From: Bacteroidota bacterium
Lineage (GTDB): Bacteria; Bacteroidota; Bacteroidia; Bacteroidales; GCA-2711565
Assembly (NCBI GenBank): GCA_018816945.1
Contig: JAHIVC010000073.1
Span: 96,397-160,396, forward strand
Length of the DNA stretch: 64,000 bases
Reading direction: 5' to 3'
Below the pieces are notes generated by a model, which ran no database searches, was not told the origin of the DNA, and worked only from the letters and a program-made list of their open reading frames with translations. Each line of letters opens with the position of its first letter. The stretch's first letter is position 1. Position numbers and translations under genes: made by a program. This document shows positions 1 through 13,078 of this stretch, in pieces.

Positions 1-1832
1 CCGTCAACAAATATTCCTGCATTTATGCTGCACGATTTCTCAATTTCGAATGGATTCCTGTAAAAAATTGAGCTTGTATCAGGAGTACTTCCATCTATCG
101 TATAATAAATTTTTGCTTCCCAAATCTCAGATTCAAGTTTCACTTTTGTAGTCCCCAAAGTATCAGTTTCTGTAACAAAATCTACCTTATAAGAACCCTT
201 GGAGTAATTAATATCTTTGTGATCCAAGATTTTAAAATGTTCCTGAAGTCGGCGATTAAAATGGTTGAAATCCCTTTTCTTTTTCATGGTCCATGCAACT
301 TCAGCCAGAGCCAGCATTCTTGGGACTGCCATGTATTCAGCATGTTCGGGTGTAGCAATATATTCGGTCCAGATATTGGCCTGAGTTCCCAGCACGTGTT
401 TTGCTTCTTCTTCCGATAATTCGGGAGTAACAGGTTCAAACGAATACACTTTCTTTAAAGTAGTGAATCCGCCAATGGCGACAGGTTCAAATTCGGGATC
501 GGCCTGATAATAGTCAAAATAACAATGTGAAACCGGTGTCATGATCACGTCGTGCCCTTGTTTTGCAGCATCGATGCCACCCTGCATGCCACGCCACGAC
601 ATGACCGTTGCTTCGGGAGCAAGACCACCTTCTAAAATTTCATCCCACCCAATTATTTTCTTTCCTTTAGAAATAACATACGCCTCAATCCTCTTAATGA
701 AATAACTCTGCAGTTCAGCCTCATCTTTCAATCCTTCTTTTTTAATCCGGGCCTGACATAATTTACATTTTTTCCATTCGGTTTTATCAGCTTCATCCCC
801 GCCAATGTGAATATATTCTGACGGGAATAGCTCAATCACTTCATCCAAAACACCTTCCAGAAATTTAAAAGTTTCTTCTTTTCCGGCACAAAAAATATCT
901 GCATTTGGCCAATAAGATCCCGGGATAACCGTCAACTTTTTACCGGTACATGATAATTCGGGATAAGCCGCAAAAACTTCACGGGTATGACCCGGCATCT
1001 CTATTTCAGGAATTATGGTAATGTAACGATCCTGCGCGTATTTGATGATTTCTTTAACTTCTTCCTGGGTATAAAAACCACCATAAGTTGCTTCTTCTCC
1101 TGGCTTTTGAAGTTCCCTTTCACGCCAAGGAAAGTTTTCCCTATCTACTCGCCATGCAGCCACCTCGGTTAAAAGCGGATATTTTTTAATTTCAATTCGC
1201 CACCCATTATCATCAGTTAAATGCCAGTGAAAAGTATTGAATTTATAGGTAGCCATGAGGTCGATGAATTTCAGGATAAATTCTTTCGGAAAGAAATGCC
1301 TTGACACATCTAAATGCATTCCCCGGTAGGTAAATCTTGGGCTATCATTCAGATTGACGCCCGGAATTTCGAACCGCCCGTAATTTTCAGCAGTTATAAC
1401 TTCAATCGGGATCAATTGCAAAAAAGATTGAATTGCGTAAAACAAACCCTTTCCGGTTCTGGATTCCAAAATATAATTTGAATTCCTGTAAGCAATCTGA
1501 TATGCTTCATCACTCTCATTATGCATACTTGTATGCAAGAGAACGATATCGCCATTTACTTCCCTTGCTTCATCATAAAGAATAACCGGAAGTTCCAGAC
1601 CACTTATTTTACGAAGGGCCGAAGCGAGATATCCACCCAGCATCCTCATTTCATCATTATCAACCTGCAACACGATTTTAGTTTCGTCATTGACTTTAAA
1701 GTAGGAATTAGCCATAAACAAATTCGATGGCCTGGGAATAATATTGACCTCAGAACTGATTGGTTGTTGTTCGCAGGATGTGTAAAACAAAGCGAACAGC
1801 ATGATTACTGGAAAAATAAATAGCCTTTTCAT
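1..1832 (-). CDS. Beta-N-acetylhexosaminidase, GH20 family, lipoprotein (3' end beyond window)
   Basis: This frame is open from the ATG at 1832 to the window edge (about 610 codons), so the C-terminus is missing. I translated it by hand from the minus strand. GH20 enzymes remove terminal beta-linked GlcNAc or GalNAc by substrate-assisted catalysis. The N-terminus is a lipoprotein signal ending FYTSC with the lipidated Cys at residue 20, which predicts an anchored periplasmic or surface enzyme. The GH20 barrel starts near residue 165 (YRGMHLDVSRHF) and contains HWHLTDDNGWR (202-212), EIEMPGH (276-282) and HIGGDEADK (342-350), whose D346-E347 is the catalytic Asp-Glu pair. It is the last gene seen in a minus-strand run with a glycosylasparaginase, beta-galactosidase and sugar transporters. 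The residues near the edge (IYYTIDGSTPDT) resemble the chitobiase C-terminal-type domain often appended to GH20. The family call is very secure; substrate is not determined. Confidence 0.95.
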   Translation of the reverse strand, partial: MKRLFIFPVIMLFALFYTSCEQQPISSEVNIIPRPSNLFMANSYFKVNDETKIVLQVDNDEMRMLGGYLASALRKISGLELPVILYDEAREVNGDIVLLHTSMHNESDEAYQIAYRNSNYILESRTGKGLFYAIQSFLQLIPIEVITAENYGRFEIPGVNLNDSPRFTYRGMHLDVSRHFFPKEFILKFIDLMATYKFNTFHWHLTDDNGWRIEIKKYPLLTEVAAWRVDRENFPWRERELQKPGEEATYGGFYTQEEVKEIIKYAQDRYITIIPEIEMPGHTREVFAAYPELSCTGKKLTVIPGSYWPNADIFCAGKEETFKFLEGVLDEVIELFPSEYIHIGGDEADKTEWKKCKLCQARIKKEGLKDEAELQSYFIKRIEAYVISKGKKIIGWDEILEGGLAPEATVMSWRGMQGGIDAAKQGHDVIMTPVSHCYFDYYQADPEFEPVAIGGFTTLKKVYSFEPVTPELSEEEAKHVLGTQANIWTEYIATPEHAEYMAVPRMLALAEVAWTMKKKRDFNHFNRRLQEHFKILDHKDINYSKGSYKVDFVTETDTLGTTKVKLESEIWEAKIYYTIDGSTPDTSSIFYRNPFEIEKSCSINAGIFVD

Positions 1833-1890
1833 CTGTTTATAATTTTTATTTTCATTTGTCAGATGGAACTCCCAAAAAGTTTGCCTACAC

Positions 1891-1924
1891 ACGAAATGAT
1901 GTCAGATATTATCATCATTTTCGT
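1891..1924 (-). promoter_or_regulatory. Intercistronic stem-loop before the GH20 gene
   Basis: In the 126-base gap between the asparaginase gene and the GH20 gene, ACGAAATGATG (1891-1901) pairs with CATCATTTTCGT (1913-1924), giving 11 pairs with one bulged base and an 11-base loop. No T-run follows on the minus strand, so it reads less like a classical terminator than an attenuator or mRNA-stabilising hairpin. Its function is inferred. Confidence 0.4.
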
Positions 1925-1958
1925 GAATGCTAAACTTTCATTAAGGTCGTTTCATTTT

Positions 1959-2951
1959 TTATGATTTTAGATAACTATCCGAATCAATTAAAGTATTCTT
2001 ATCATTTTGATATAGCGCGTAATTAAATCCCGGGTGGATGCAATAAGATCCAACTTCTGCCGATTTATTGATTGCCAAATACCCTACTTGAAATTCCTTG
2101 TAATTTTTCAATTTAGTCACAATTCTTTTTACCGCCTCCTCACAGGCTTCCTGTGGGTTCATTCCATTGCGCATCAACTCGACTACAAGAAAAGTACCCA
2201 ACGTTTTCATCACCAACTCACCTTGTCCTGTAGCAACAGCACCTCCAACTTCATTATCGATATATAATCCGGCACCTATGATTGGAGAATCACCTACCCT
2301 TCCATGATATTTAAAAGCCGCACCGCTGGTTGTGCAGGCTCCGGCTATATCGCATGCCTCATCAATAGCCAACATTCCGATCGTATCATGATTTTCTGCA
2401 TTAATTTTAGGAAGATATTTTGAGTTTACTTTCCATTCTTCCCATGCTTTTTTTGCCTGATCGGTCAATAAGTTTTCTTTCACAAAACCTTGATCAAGCG
2501 CAAACTGCAATGCACCTTCACCTGAAAGCATTACATGCGGGGTTTCTTCCATCACTTTTCGGGCAACAGAAATCGGATGTTTGATGTGTTGAAGAAAGGA
2601 AACAGAGCCACAATCCCCATCTTTATTCATGATACATGCATCGAGGGTTACATGTCCATCACGATCGGGAAAGCCTCCATATCCAACCGACATTACGTTT
2701 GGATCAGCTTCAGGTATTTGTACTCCTTGCTCTACTGCATCCAGCGAATTTCCTCCCGTTGCAAGCACTTTCCATGCAGCTTCATTGGCCGGGATCCCAT
2801 GATTCCAGGTTGAAATTACCATGGGTATCATTCCCTTTTTTGCTTGTGAATCTTCTTTTGTCAAGCCTTTAACATTTGCAAATACCGGTTTCACCATAGC
2901 ACCTAAAGCAACTGCGGATGATGCGGCAATAAATTTTCTTCTGCTTATCAT
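1959..2951 (-). CDS. N4-(beta-N-acetylglucosaminyl)-L-asparaginase / isoaspartyl peptidase family Ntn hydrolase
   Basis: The 330-residue length fits the glycosylasparaginase family. These enzymes cleave the GlcNAc-Asn bond that links N-glycans to protein; relatives hydrolyse isoaspartyl peptides. The family is made as a precursor that self-cleaves before a Thr nucleophile, here T190 in NHDTIGM (187-193), followed by a Gly-rich beta-subunit (GVTT-like GACTTSGAAFKYHGRVGDSPI). The N-terminus SRRKFIAASSAVALGAM has a twin-arginine motif and hydrophobic stretch, so Tat export to the periplasm is predicted. Only 2 bases separate it from the upstream sugar transporter gene, which implies co-transcription. 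With GH20 and beta-galactosidase nearby, a role in N-glycoprotein breakdown is the best inference. A plain isoaspartyl peptidase is the alternative, though the HDTIGM context favours glycosylasparaginase. Confidence 0.88.
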   Translation of the reverse strand: MISRRKFIAASSAVALGAMVKPVFANVKGLTKEDSQAKKGMIPMVISTWNHGIPANEAAWKVLATGGNSLDAVEQGVQIPEADPNVMSVGYGGFPDRDGHVTLDACIMNKDGDCGSVSFLQHIKHPISVARKVMEETPHVMLSGEGALQFALDQGFVKENLLTDQAKKAWEEWKVNSKYLPKINAENHDTIGMLAIDEACDIAGACTTSGAAFKYHGRVGDSPIIGAGLYIDNEVGGAVATGQGELVMKTLGTFLVVELMRNGMNPQEACEEAVKRIVTKLKNYKEFQVGYLAINKSAEVGSYCIHPGFNYALYQNDKNTLIDSDSYLKS

Positions 2952-2953
2952 AA

Positions 2954-4324
2954 TTAAATTGATTTTTCAGATTTCAGAATATATCCTTTTAATCCATAAA
3001 AGGCAATATACAGATAACAAAATATTGGAACAATAAATGAAAGATGAACACCATAGGCATCTGCCATCATTCCTTGAAATACCGGGACCAAAGCACCGCC
3101 AAGAATCGCCATAACGAGCAAGGATGAGCCCTGGCTTGTATATTTACCTATACCTGCTATTGCCAAAGTAAAAATATTCGACCACATAATTGAATTGAAC
3201 AACCCTATCCCGATTACCGCCCACATGGCAACTACGCCGTTCGTTAGTAAAGCGGTTACCAATAATATTACCGAGATAAAGGCAAAGACAAAAAGGGTTC
3301 GGTTGGGCAATGATTTCCCAATTAAAAATCCGATAAAATTGATCATAAGAAAGATTGAATAGATAGCGGCTGTTCGAAGATCATTAAAATAAAGAATGAC
3401 CAAAAACGCAATGACCGGAATTCCTATCATGCTTAGGTATTTTAGGGCTATATTTTTCATTTTACTCAATGAGATTGCTCCCATAAATCGCCCAATCATC
3501 AATCCACCCCAATAAAAAGCCACAAACTTACTTGCCTCCGACGAATCTAAACCTGCAATATTTTCCAATCCTAAATAACTGATTAAAATACTGCCAATAC
3601 TCACCTCTCCTCCAACATACATGAATATGGCAATAATTCCAAATATCAAGTGTTTGTGCTTTAAAACACTGAGCCCTTTTTCAAGCGTTTCATCTTTAGT
3701 GAGCCGAGGTAAATCAGACAGTTTTATTAAAACTGCCAATAAAATAAATATTCCTGTAAAGAATAAGTAAGGAACCTGAACTGCATCTGCTCCATTAATA
3801 TCACCTCCGACAAAATACTTAAAAATTAAGTATCCACCAATGAGTGGCCCGATGGTTGTTCCAAGAGAATTAAATCCCTGTGAAAGGTTCAACCGGCTTG
3901 AAGCCGTTTTTTCTGATCCCAAAATAGCCACATAGGGATTAGCAGCAATCTGCAAAATTGTAAATCCTAAGCCCATCACAAACAATGCTGACAGAAAAAA
4001 TCCATATATCAAAAAATGAGCTGCTGGATAAAATAGCGCACTACCTGTTGCTGAAATCAGCAATCCAATTATAATCCCGTTTTTATAGCCAATCTTGCTA
4101 ATCGGATCGCCATAATTCACCGAAATGATAAAATAAATAAGCGAGCCAATAAAATAGGCACCAAAAAAAGCAAACTGGATAAACATGGCCTGCGTGTGAT
4201 TTAAATCAAAAACTCCTTTCAAATATGGAATGAGAATATCATTTAAAACTGTCATGAAACCCCACATGAAAAAGAGTCCGGTAACAATAATAAAGGCTGC
4301 TGTATGATTCTTATTTTCGTGCAT
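2954..4324 (-). CDS. Sugar:H+ symporter, MFS, FucP/NagP/GluP type
   Basis: A 456-residue polytopic inner-membrane protein with about 12 predicted helices. The N-terminal FFMWGFMTVLNDILIPYLK and the central LGSEKTASSRLNLSQGFNSLGTTIGPLIGG are typical of the FucP/GluP/NagP branch of MFS transporters, which import fucose, glucose/galactose or GlcNAc. In this gene neighbourhood GlcNAc, galactose or a small glycan fragment is the likely substrate. It lies between the beta-galactosidase and glycosylasparaginase genes with short gaps (27 and 2 bases), so it is probably in the same operon. A second transporter of the same branch lies at 9834-11105, which suggests two different sugars are taken up. The substrate cannot be read from sequence alone. 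Confidence 0.9.
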   Translation of the reverse strand: MHENKNHTAAFIIVTGLFFMWGFMTVLNDILIPYLKGVFDLNHTQAMFIQFAFFGAYFIGSLIYFIISVNYGDPISKIGYKNGIIIGLLISATGSALFYPAAHFLIYGFFLSALFVMGLGFTILQIAANPYVAILGSEKTASSRLNLSQGFNSLGTTIGPLIGGYLIFKYFVGGDINGADAVQVPYLFFTGIFILLAVLIKLSDLPRLTKDETLEKGLSVLKHKHLIFGIIAIFMYVGGEVSIGSILISYLGLENIAGLDSSEASKFVAFYWGGLMIGRFMGAISLSKMKNIALKYLSMIGIPVIAFLVILYFNDLRTAAIYSIFLMINFIGFLIGKSLPNRTLFVFAFISVILLVTALLTNGVVAMWAVIGIGLFNSIMWSNIFTLAIAGIGKYTSQGSSLLVMAILGGALVPVFQGMMADAYGVHLSFIVPIFCYLYIAFYGLKGYILKSEKSI

Positions 4325-4351
4325 AGTTAGTAGTTGTTATACTTTATGATA

Positions 4352-8580
<4,229 letters not shown>

Positions 8581-8584
8581 CCTC

Positions 8585-9490
8585 TTATCTCCACAAATTA
8601 TCCGGATAAATATTTTGATTTACCAATTCGTTAATGCTTTCGATCACAAAAGCTTTATCTTCCTGATAAGTTACACCAAACCACTTTGCATCGCTCTCCA
8701 AAACTTTCACTCGTGCTTGATTGGTTTTTATTAAATGGGTAACCTCTGTTGGGATAAAGTATTCAGATTTAGGAACATTAATCTGTTCACTTAAAAACTT
8801 TACGAATCCTTTTTCAAGAAAAGAGAAAAACCCGGGTGTGAATCCCCAGATATTCATTGAAACTGTTGTATTTGCATGAAGCTTTACCCAATCTGTTTCA
8901 TCTTCATAATATCCGATTGCATCATGGGTTTTTTGAATTTTTGTTTGCTCATCAACCCTCAACAAAAAATTATCCTTATCAACAATACATACGCCTCTCG
9001 AAACGGAACCATGCTCGGTGATGGTATTTCCCAATTGATATCCAACCATGCAATATTCATTACTTTCAGGACTGATTTTCTTGAAATAATCAATTACGGT
9101 TTTATATGCATTTGCTCCATAAAAATCATCGGCATTGATCACGGTAAAAGGTTCATTGATCTTATCTTTTGCAGCTAATATCGCGTGAGCCGTACCCCAA
9201 GGTTTTTCTCTATCAGCCGGACAAATAAATCCATTGGGCAATTTTTCAATCTCCTGAAGAACATACTCAGTTAGTATCTTTCCTTTCAGTTTTGGTTCAA
9301 AAATCTCGATAAAATCTCTTTCAATTTTTTTATTGATCACAAAAACCACCTTTCCAAAACCGGCTCTGATCGCATCAAAAATTGAGTAATCAATAATGCT
9401 TTCACCTGAAGGACCAATTTTATCCATCTGTTTTATGCCACCGTAACGACTTCCCAATCCGGCAGCAAGTATTAATAGTGTTGGTTTCAT
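8585..9490 (-). CDS. Sugar-1-phosphate nucleotidyltransferase
   Basis: A 301-residue cytoplasmic protein with the nucleotidyltransferase signature LAAGLGSRYGGIKQMDKIGPSG at residues 8-29 (loop plus Lys) and the metal-binding VINADDFYG (about 138-146). Enzymes of this fold join a sugar-1-phosphate to UTP or another NTP. It lies immediately upstream of the NahK-like kinase with a 4-base gap, so it likely uses that kinase's product, e.g. GlcNAc-1-P or GalNAc-1-P to UDP-sugar. No acyltransferase domain follows, so it is not a bifunctional GlmU. It is the first gene after the repeat-bearing gap and may begin a transcription unit. Nucleotide and sugar specificity are unknown. Confidence 0.82.
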   Translation of the reverse strand: MKPTLLILAAGLGSRYGGIKQMDKIGPSGESIIDYSIFDAIRAGFGKVVFVINKKIERDFIEIFEPKLKGKILTEYVLQEIEKLPNGFICPADREKPWGTAHAILAAKDKINEPFTVINADDFYGANAYKTVIDYFKKISPESNEYCMVGYQLGNTITEHGSVSRGVCIVDKDNFLLRVDEQTKIQKTHDAIGYYEDETDWVKLHANTTVSMNIWGFTPGFFSFLEKGFVKFLSEQINVPKSEYFIPTEVTHLIKTNQARVKVLESDAKWFGVTYQEDKAFVIESINELVNQNIYPDNLWR

Positions 9491-9524
9491 TTTTATATTG
9501 ATTAATTATTTTTAAAAGAGAATT

Positions 9525-9566
9525 AAGTGACTAAAGTACTTAAAGTGCCTAGAGTACTTGGAGTTT
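9525..9566 (+). repeat. Inverted partial copy of the tandem-array motif
   Basis: The plus strand here reads AAGTGACTAAAGT followed by ACTTAAAGTGCCTAGAGTACTT. The array at 9603-9844 carries the same words (AAGTGAACTAAAGT, AGTGCCTAAAGT) on the minus strand, so this stretch is inverted relative to the array. RNA from the gap could pair the two. Confidence 0.6.
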
Positions 9567-9602
9567 GTTCTTTTTGATTCATCTCATAATTCCTTTTTTT
9601 AT

Positions 9603-9844
9603 TTTAGGCACTTTAAACTTTAGTTCTCTTTAAGTACTTCTACTTTTTACTTTAGGCACTCCAAACTTTAGTTCTCTTTAAGTACTTCTACTTTTTACTC
9701 TAGGCACTCCAAACTTTAGTTCACTTTAAGTACTTCTACTTTTTTACTTTAGGCACTCCAAACTTTAGTTCACTTTAATTACTTCTACTTTTTTACTTTA
9801 GGCACTTCAAACTTTAGTTCACTTTAAGTACTTCTACTTCTTAC
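9603..9844. repeat. Tandem array of five 48-49 bp units
   Basis: Five head-to-tail units occupy 9603-9650, 9651-9698, 9699-9747, 9748-9796 and 9797-9844. Each starts with T(T/C)TAGGCACT and ends with TACTTCTACTTTTTAC or a one-base variant. Units differ at only a few positions (CACTTT/CACTCC/CACTTC, GTTCTC/GTTCAC). There are no spacers, so it is not CRISPR. The last unit runs into the 3' end of the sugar transporter gene and contains its TAG stop (9834-9836). The array fills most of the 343-base gap between two minus-strand genes; I see no gene in the rest of the gap. It may be a transcript-end or regulatory element, or a length-variable minisatellite. Confidence 0.92.
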
Positions 9845-11105
9845 TTTTCCCAATCAAATGACCTTTTGTTGCAAAATATAAAATGAATAAATAACATGGA
9901 ATCAATAATAAATAAGCTTTTTGTGCTCCAATCGCAGGCATATCTGATAATGTTCCATAAAGCAGAGTCAAAATCGCTCCTCCAGCTATTGCCATGATCA
10001 AAAATGCAGAACCAATTTTTGTGTATTTCCCAAGTCCGGCAATAGCCAAGGGCCAAATTGCGGGCCACATGATGGCATTTGCAAATCCGAGCAATGCAAT
10101 TGCTGTAACAGAAATATACCCGGAAGATAGTATGGCTGCAATCGAAAATAAAACACCCAGTATGGCAGAATATTTCAAAGCTTTTTCCTGCTTCAAATAT
10201 TTAGGTATTAATAATATTCCTAAAATATATCCAAACACCATTCCTCCCAAAGTAAATGAGGCAAAGAATTTTGCTGTGGAAAAATCAAATCCTAGAAATT
10301 TACCATACCCAATTAGGGTATCAACAGCTATTACTTCTGCACCAACATATAAAAATAAGGCCAATACACCAAGCCATAAATAGGTGTGTTGAAATATGCT
10401 TTCTTTTTTCCTGGTTATATCTTTAACTTCTTCCTCTTCATTAATATCAGGCAGAGCGATAAATTTTAGAAGGATTGAAAGCACTACCAATACAATTGCC
10501 ATTATTATATAAGGAAGAATCACCCTTTCGGCAAGTTGATCCAGTTCAATTGCTTTTTCGGAAAGAGTCATTACCTTAAGGTTTTCAACCAGATTATCTA
10601 TCCCGTCTAAAACAATTACCCCCAAAATGAGTGGACTTATAATGCCTGCAACTTTATTGGCAATACCCATAATGCTGATTCGTTTAGCGGCACTTTCAAT
10701 AGGCCCTAAGATGGTAACGTATGGATTTGCTGCTGTTTGAAGTATTGACAGTCCGGTACCTTGAATAAAAAGACCCGTTAAAAACAAACCATAGGTTCGC
10801 GACAGTGCAGCAGGAATAAATACCAATGATCCAATGGCCATTACAAACAATCCAAGCGACATCCCATTTTTAAAACCAATCTTTTTTAAAACCCATGAAG
10901 ATGGCAATGCCATCACAAAGTATGAAATATAAAAAGCAGAGGTAACCAAATAGGCTTCTGCATCTGTACTTAATTCGCAGGCAATTTTCAAATAGGGAAT
11001 CAAGGTTGCGTTCAACCAGGTTACAAATCCAAAAATAAAGAACAATGCCCCTATAATTGAAATTGATAAAACATATGAATTCTTGTTTTGTTTGATGTTG
11101 CTCAT
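9834..11105 (-). CDS. Second sugar:H+ symporter, MFS, FucP/NagP/GluP type
   Basis: A 423-residue polytopic membrane protein of the same MFS branch as the transporter at 2954-4324. Branch features are FIFGFVTWLNATLIPYLK at the N-terminus, AANPYVTILGPIESAAKRISIMGI in the middle and NAIMWPAIWPLAIAGLGKYT near the C-terminus. The NAT in the first helix (versus ND in the other copy) and overall differences suggest a different substrate. It is 23 bases downstream of the nagB-type fusion gene, so GlcNAc or glucosamine is a reasonable candidate. The last tandem-repeat unit overlaps its stop codon. Substrate is inferred from context only. Confidence 0.9.
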   Translation of the reverse strand: MSNIKQNKNSYVLSISIIGALFFIFGFVTWLNATLIPYLKIACELSTDAEAYLVTSAFYISYFVMALPSSWVLKKIGFKNGMSLGLFVMAIGSLVFIPAALSRTYGLFLTGLFIQGTGLSILQTAANPYVTILGPIESAAKRISIMGIANKVAGIISPLILGVIVLDGIDNLVENLKVMTLSEKAIELDQLAERVILPYIIMAIVLVVLSILLKFIALPDINEEEEVKDITRKKESIFQHTYLWLGVLALFLYVGAEVIAVDTLIGYGKFLGFDFSTAKFFASFTLGGMVFGYILGILLIPKYLKQEKALKYSAILGVLFSIAAILSSGYISVTAIALLGFANAIMWPAIWPLAIAGLGKYTKIGSAFLIMAIAGGAILTLLYGTLSDMPAIGAQKAYLLLIPCYLFILYFATKGHLIGKSKK

Positions 11106-11128
11106 TTCTTACGGGTTAGGTTAATGAT

Positions 11129-13045
11129 TTATTTGAGTTTATATTTTGCAAAAACTTCAATGGCCTGATACTCTGCCATACCCAGTTTATCATACATTTC
11201 AGCGGTTGCGTGATTTCTGTCTTCAGCTCTTTTCCAAAATTCACGGGCATCGTGACCCGGGTATAGAGGGCGATCTTTTTGCGATTGATGCTTGAAAATA
11301 GCCCTTCTTTTGATTACTACTTCATCGGGGCTCAGAGGCACGGCCATATCAACCTGATCAATATCCCATTCCTGCCAAGCACCACGATATAACCAGACAT
11401 AGCATTCTTTCATCCACTTTTCATTTTTGAGTCGATCGATGGCTTCCATAATGGCGTTCATACATACCCTGTGCGTTCCATGTGGATCGGATAAATCACC
11501 GGCCGCGTATATCTGATCGGGTTTAATTTTTCTGATGATATCCATAGTTAATCTGACATCTTCCTCACCAAGTGGTTTTTTCTTCACCTTTCCGGTTTCA
11601 TAAAATGGCATATCCAGAAAATGAATATTTTCATCTAAAATTTTTGTAAAACGACAAGCAGAGCGTGCTTCACCTCTCCGGACTGAAGCTTTGACATCCT
11701 GAATTTCTTTAGAGTCAACTTGTCCGGGGGCCTTATTTAAAATAAAATTTAGGGTCTTATTATAAACATCATCTGATTTACTACAACCTACTTCAAAAAT
11801 TTTGTCATAATCGCGAACAAAATCGAGATAGCGAATGGCATCATCATCAAAAACAGCAATGGATCCGGAAGTTTGGTAAACAACATGAACCTCATTCCCT
11901 TGTTCAACAAGGCGGGATAAGGTTCCTCCCATCGAAATCACGTCATCATCAGGATGCGGACTAAAAACCAAGACCTTTTTTGGAAACGGCTTGGCTCGTT
12001 CAGGACGATTTGAATCATCAGCGTTTGGCTTGCCACCCGGCCAACCGGTAATGGTATGCTGTAAATCATTAAATACTTTGATGTTGATATTATACGCAGG
12101 TCCATGCTTGGTTACCAATGCCCCCATTCCATTATCATTATAATCCCTGTCGGTGAGCTTCAGAATCGGTTTCTCTAATATTTGACAAAGCCAAACAACA
12201 GCCTTACGGATCAATTTATTGTTCCAATCGCAATCCTCAACCAACCAAGGGGTTTTTATGCGTGTTAACTCAGCTGCTGCTGCTTTATCAAGAATAATTT
12301 GAGCATTGGGATGTTCCTGTAAGAAAGTTGCAGGGATGAGTTTTGTTATTTCTCCCTCAACCGCCTTTTGAATGATGTACGACTTGGCTTCTCCCCAGGC
12401 AAGTAAAATGATTTTTTTAGCTTTCATGATACTTCCAACACCCATGGTAATAGCTGTTTTTGGAACATATTGTTCGCCATAGAAGTCGGAAGCCGCATCG
12501 GTGATGGTCAGATGATCGAGCGTAATCCGGCGAGTCATTGAATTGATCGGGGATCCTGGTTCGTTAAACCCAATATGTCCGGTTCGTCCAATTCCAAGTA
12601 ATTGAATATCTATTCCGCCATAAGCATCAATTTTTGCCTCATAATTTTTACAATATTCATAAACATCATCCTCTTTTATTGTTCCATCAGGAATATTAAT
12701 ATTTTTTGGGTCGATATCGATATGGTCAAAAAGATATTCGTGCATAAAGCGCACATAACTTTGCAATGCTTTCGGGTCCATTGGATAATATTCATCCAAA
12801 TTAAAAGTGATTACATTTTTGAAGCTTAATCCTTCTATTTTATGTAATCTCACCAATTCGGCATATATTCCTACAGGAGTTGATCCGGTGGCCAAACCCA
12901 GAACAATTGTCCTGCCCTCTTTTTGCTTTTCAATAATTGAATCACCGATTTTTTTTGCAATTCTAACCGAAGCCTGATAGGCATCTTCAAATATTTCGGT
13001 TGGAATTTTTTCAAATCTGCAAATTAATTCATCATCTTTCGTCAT
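11129..13045 (-). CDS. nagB: Glucosamine-6-phosphate deaminase fused to a PIG-L/LmbE deacetylase domain
   Basis: The 638-residue protein has two domains. Residues 10-290 are NagB-like: LGLATGSTPVGIY (49-61), FNLDEYY (81-87) with D84 equivalent to the E. coli catalytic Asp72, and GIGRTGHIGFNEPG (151-164) with H157 and E162. The E. coli Asp141 position is T155 here. Residues 355-638 are PIG-L/LmbE-like: FSPHPDDD (361-368) and SDPHGTHR (519-526), supplying the H364/D367/H525 zinc-site pattern of N-acetylglucosaminyl de-N-acetylases. NagB converts GlcN-6-P to Fru-6-P and ammonia. The second domain could remove the acetyl group from a GlcNAc derivative, giving one polypeptide for two catabolic steps; this is inference. 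No nagA is in the window. It is cytoplasmic, between the peptidase and transporter genes in one operon. NagB-PIG-L fusions are known in Bacteroidota. Confidence 0.88.
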   Translation of the reverse strand: MTKDDELICRFEKIPTEIFEDAYQASVRIAKKIGDSIIEKQKEGRTIVLGLATGSTPVGIYAELVRLHKIEGLSFKNVITFNLDEYYPMDPKALQSYVRFMHEYLFDHIDIDPKNINIPDGTIKEDDVYEYCKNYEAKIDAYGGIDIQLLGIGRTGHIGFNEPGSPINSMTRRITLDHLTITDAASDFYGEQYVPKTAITMGVGSIMKAKKIILLAWGEAKSYIIQKAVEGEITKLIPATFLQEHPNAQIILDKAAAAELTRIKTPWLVEDCDWNNKLIRKAVVWLCQILEKPILKLTDRDYNDNGMGALVTKHGPAYNINIKVFNDLQHTITGWPGGKPNADDSNRPERAKPFPKKVLVFSPHPDDDVISMGGTLSRLVEQGNEVHVVYQTSGSIAVFDDDAIRYLDFVRDYDKIFEVGCSKSDDVYNKTLNFILNKAPGQVDSKEIQDVKASVRRGEARSACRFTKILDENIHFLDMPFYETGKVKKKPLGEEDVRLTMDIIRKIKPDQIYAAGDLSDPHGTHRVCMNAIMEAIDRLKNEKWMKECYVWLYRGAWQEWDIDQVDMAVPLSPDEVVIKRRAIFKHQSQKDRPLYPGHDAREFWKRAEDRNHATAEMYDKLGMAEYQAIEVFAKYKLK

Positions 13046-13078
13046 GATATCTTCATTGATTTTTTGTGCAAATTTTAT

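Noticed and set aside
9603..9844. Possible CRISPR array
   Set aside because: The units are contiguous and nearly identical along their whole length, with no variable spacers and no cas genes nearby.
9994..10383. 129-codon plus-strand frame across the second sugar transporter
   Set aside because: It lies antisense to a clear membrane-transporter gene and has no recognisable motif.
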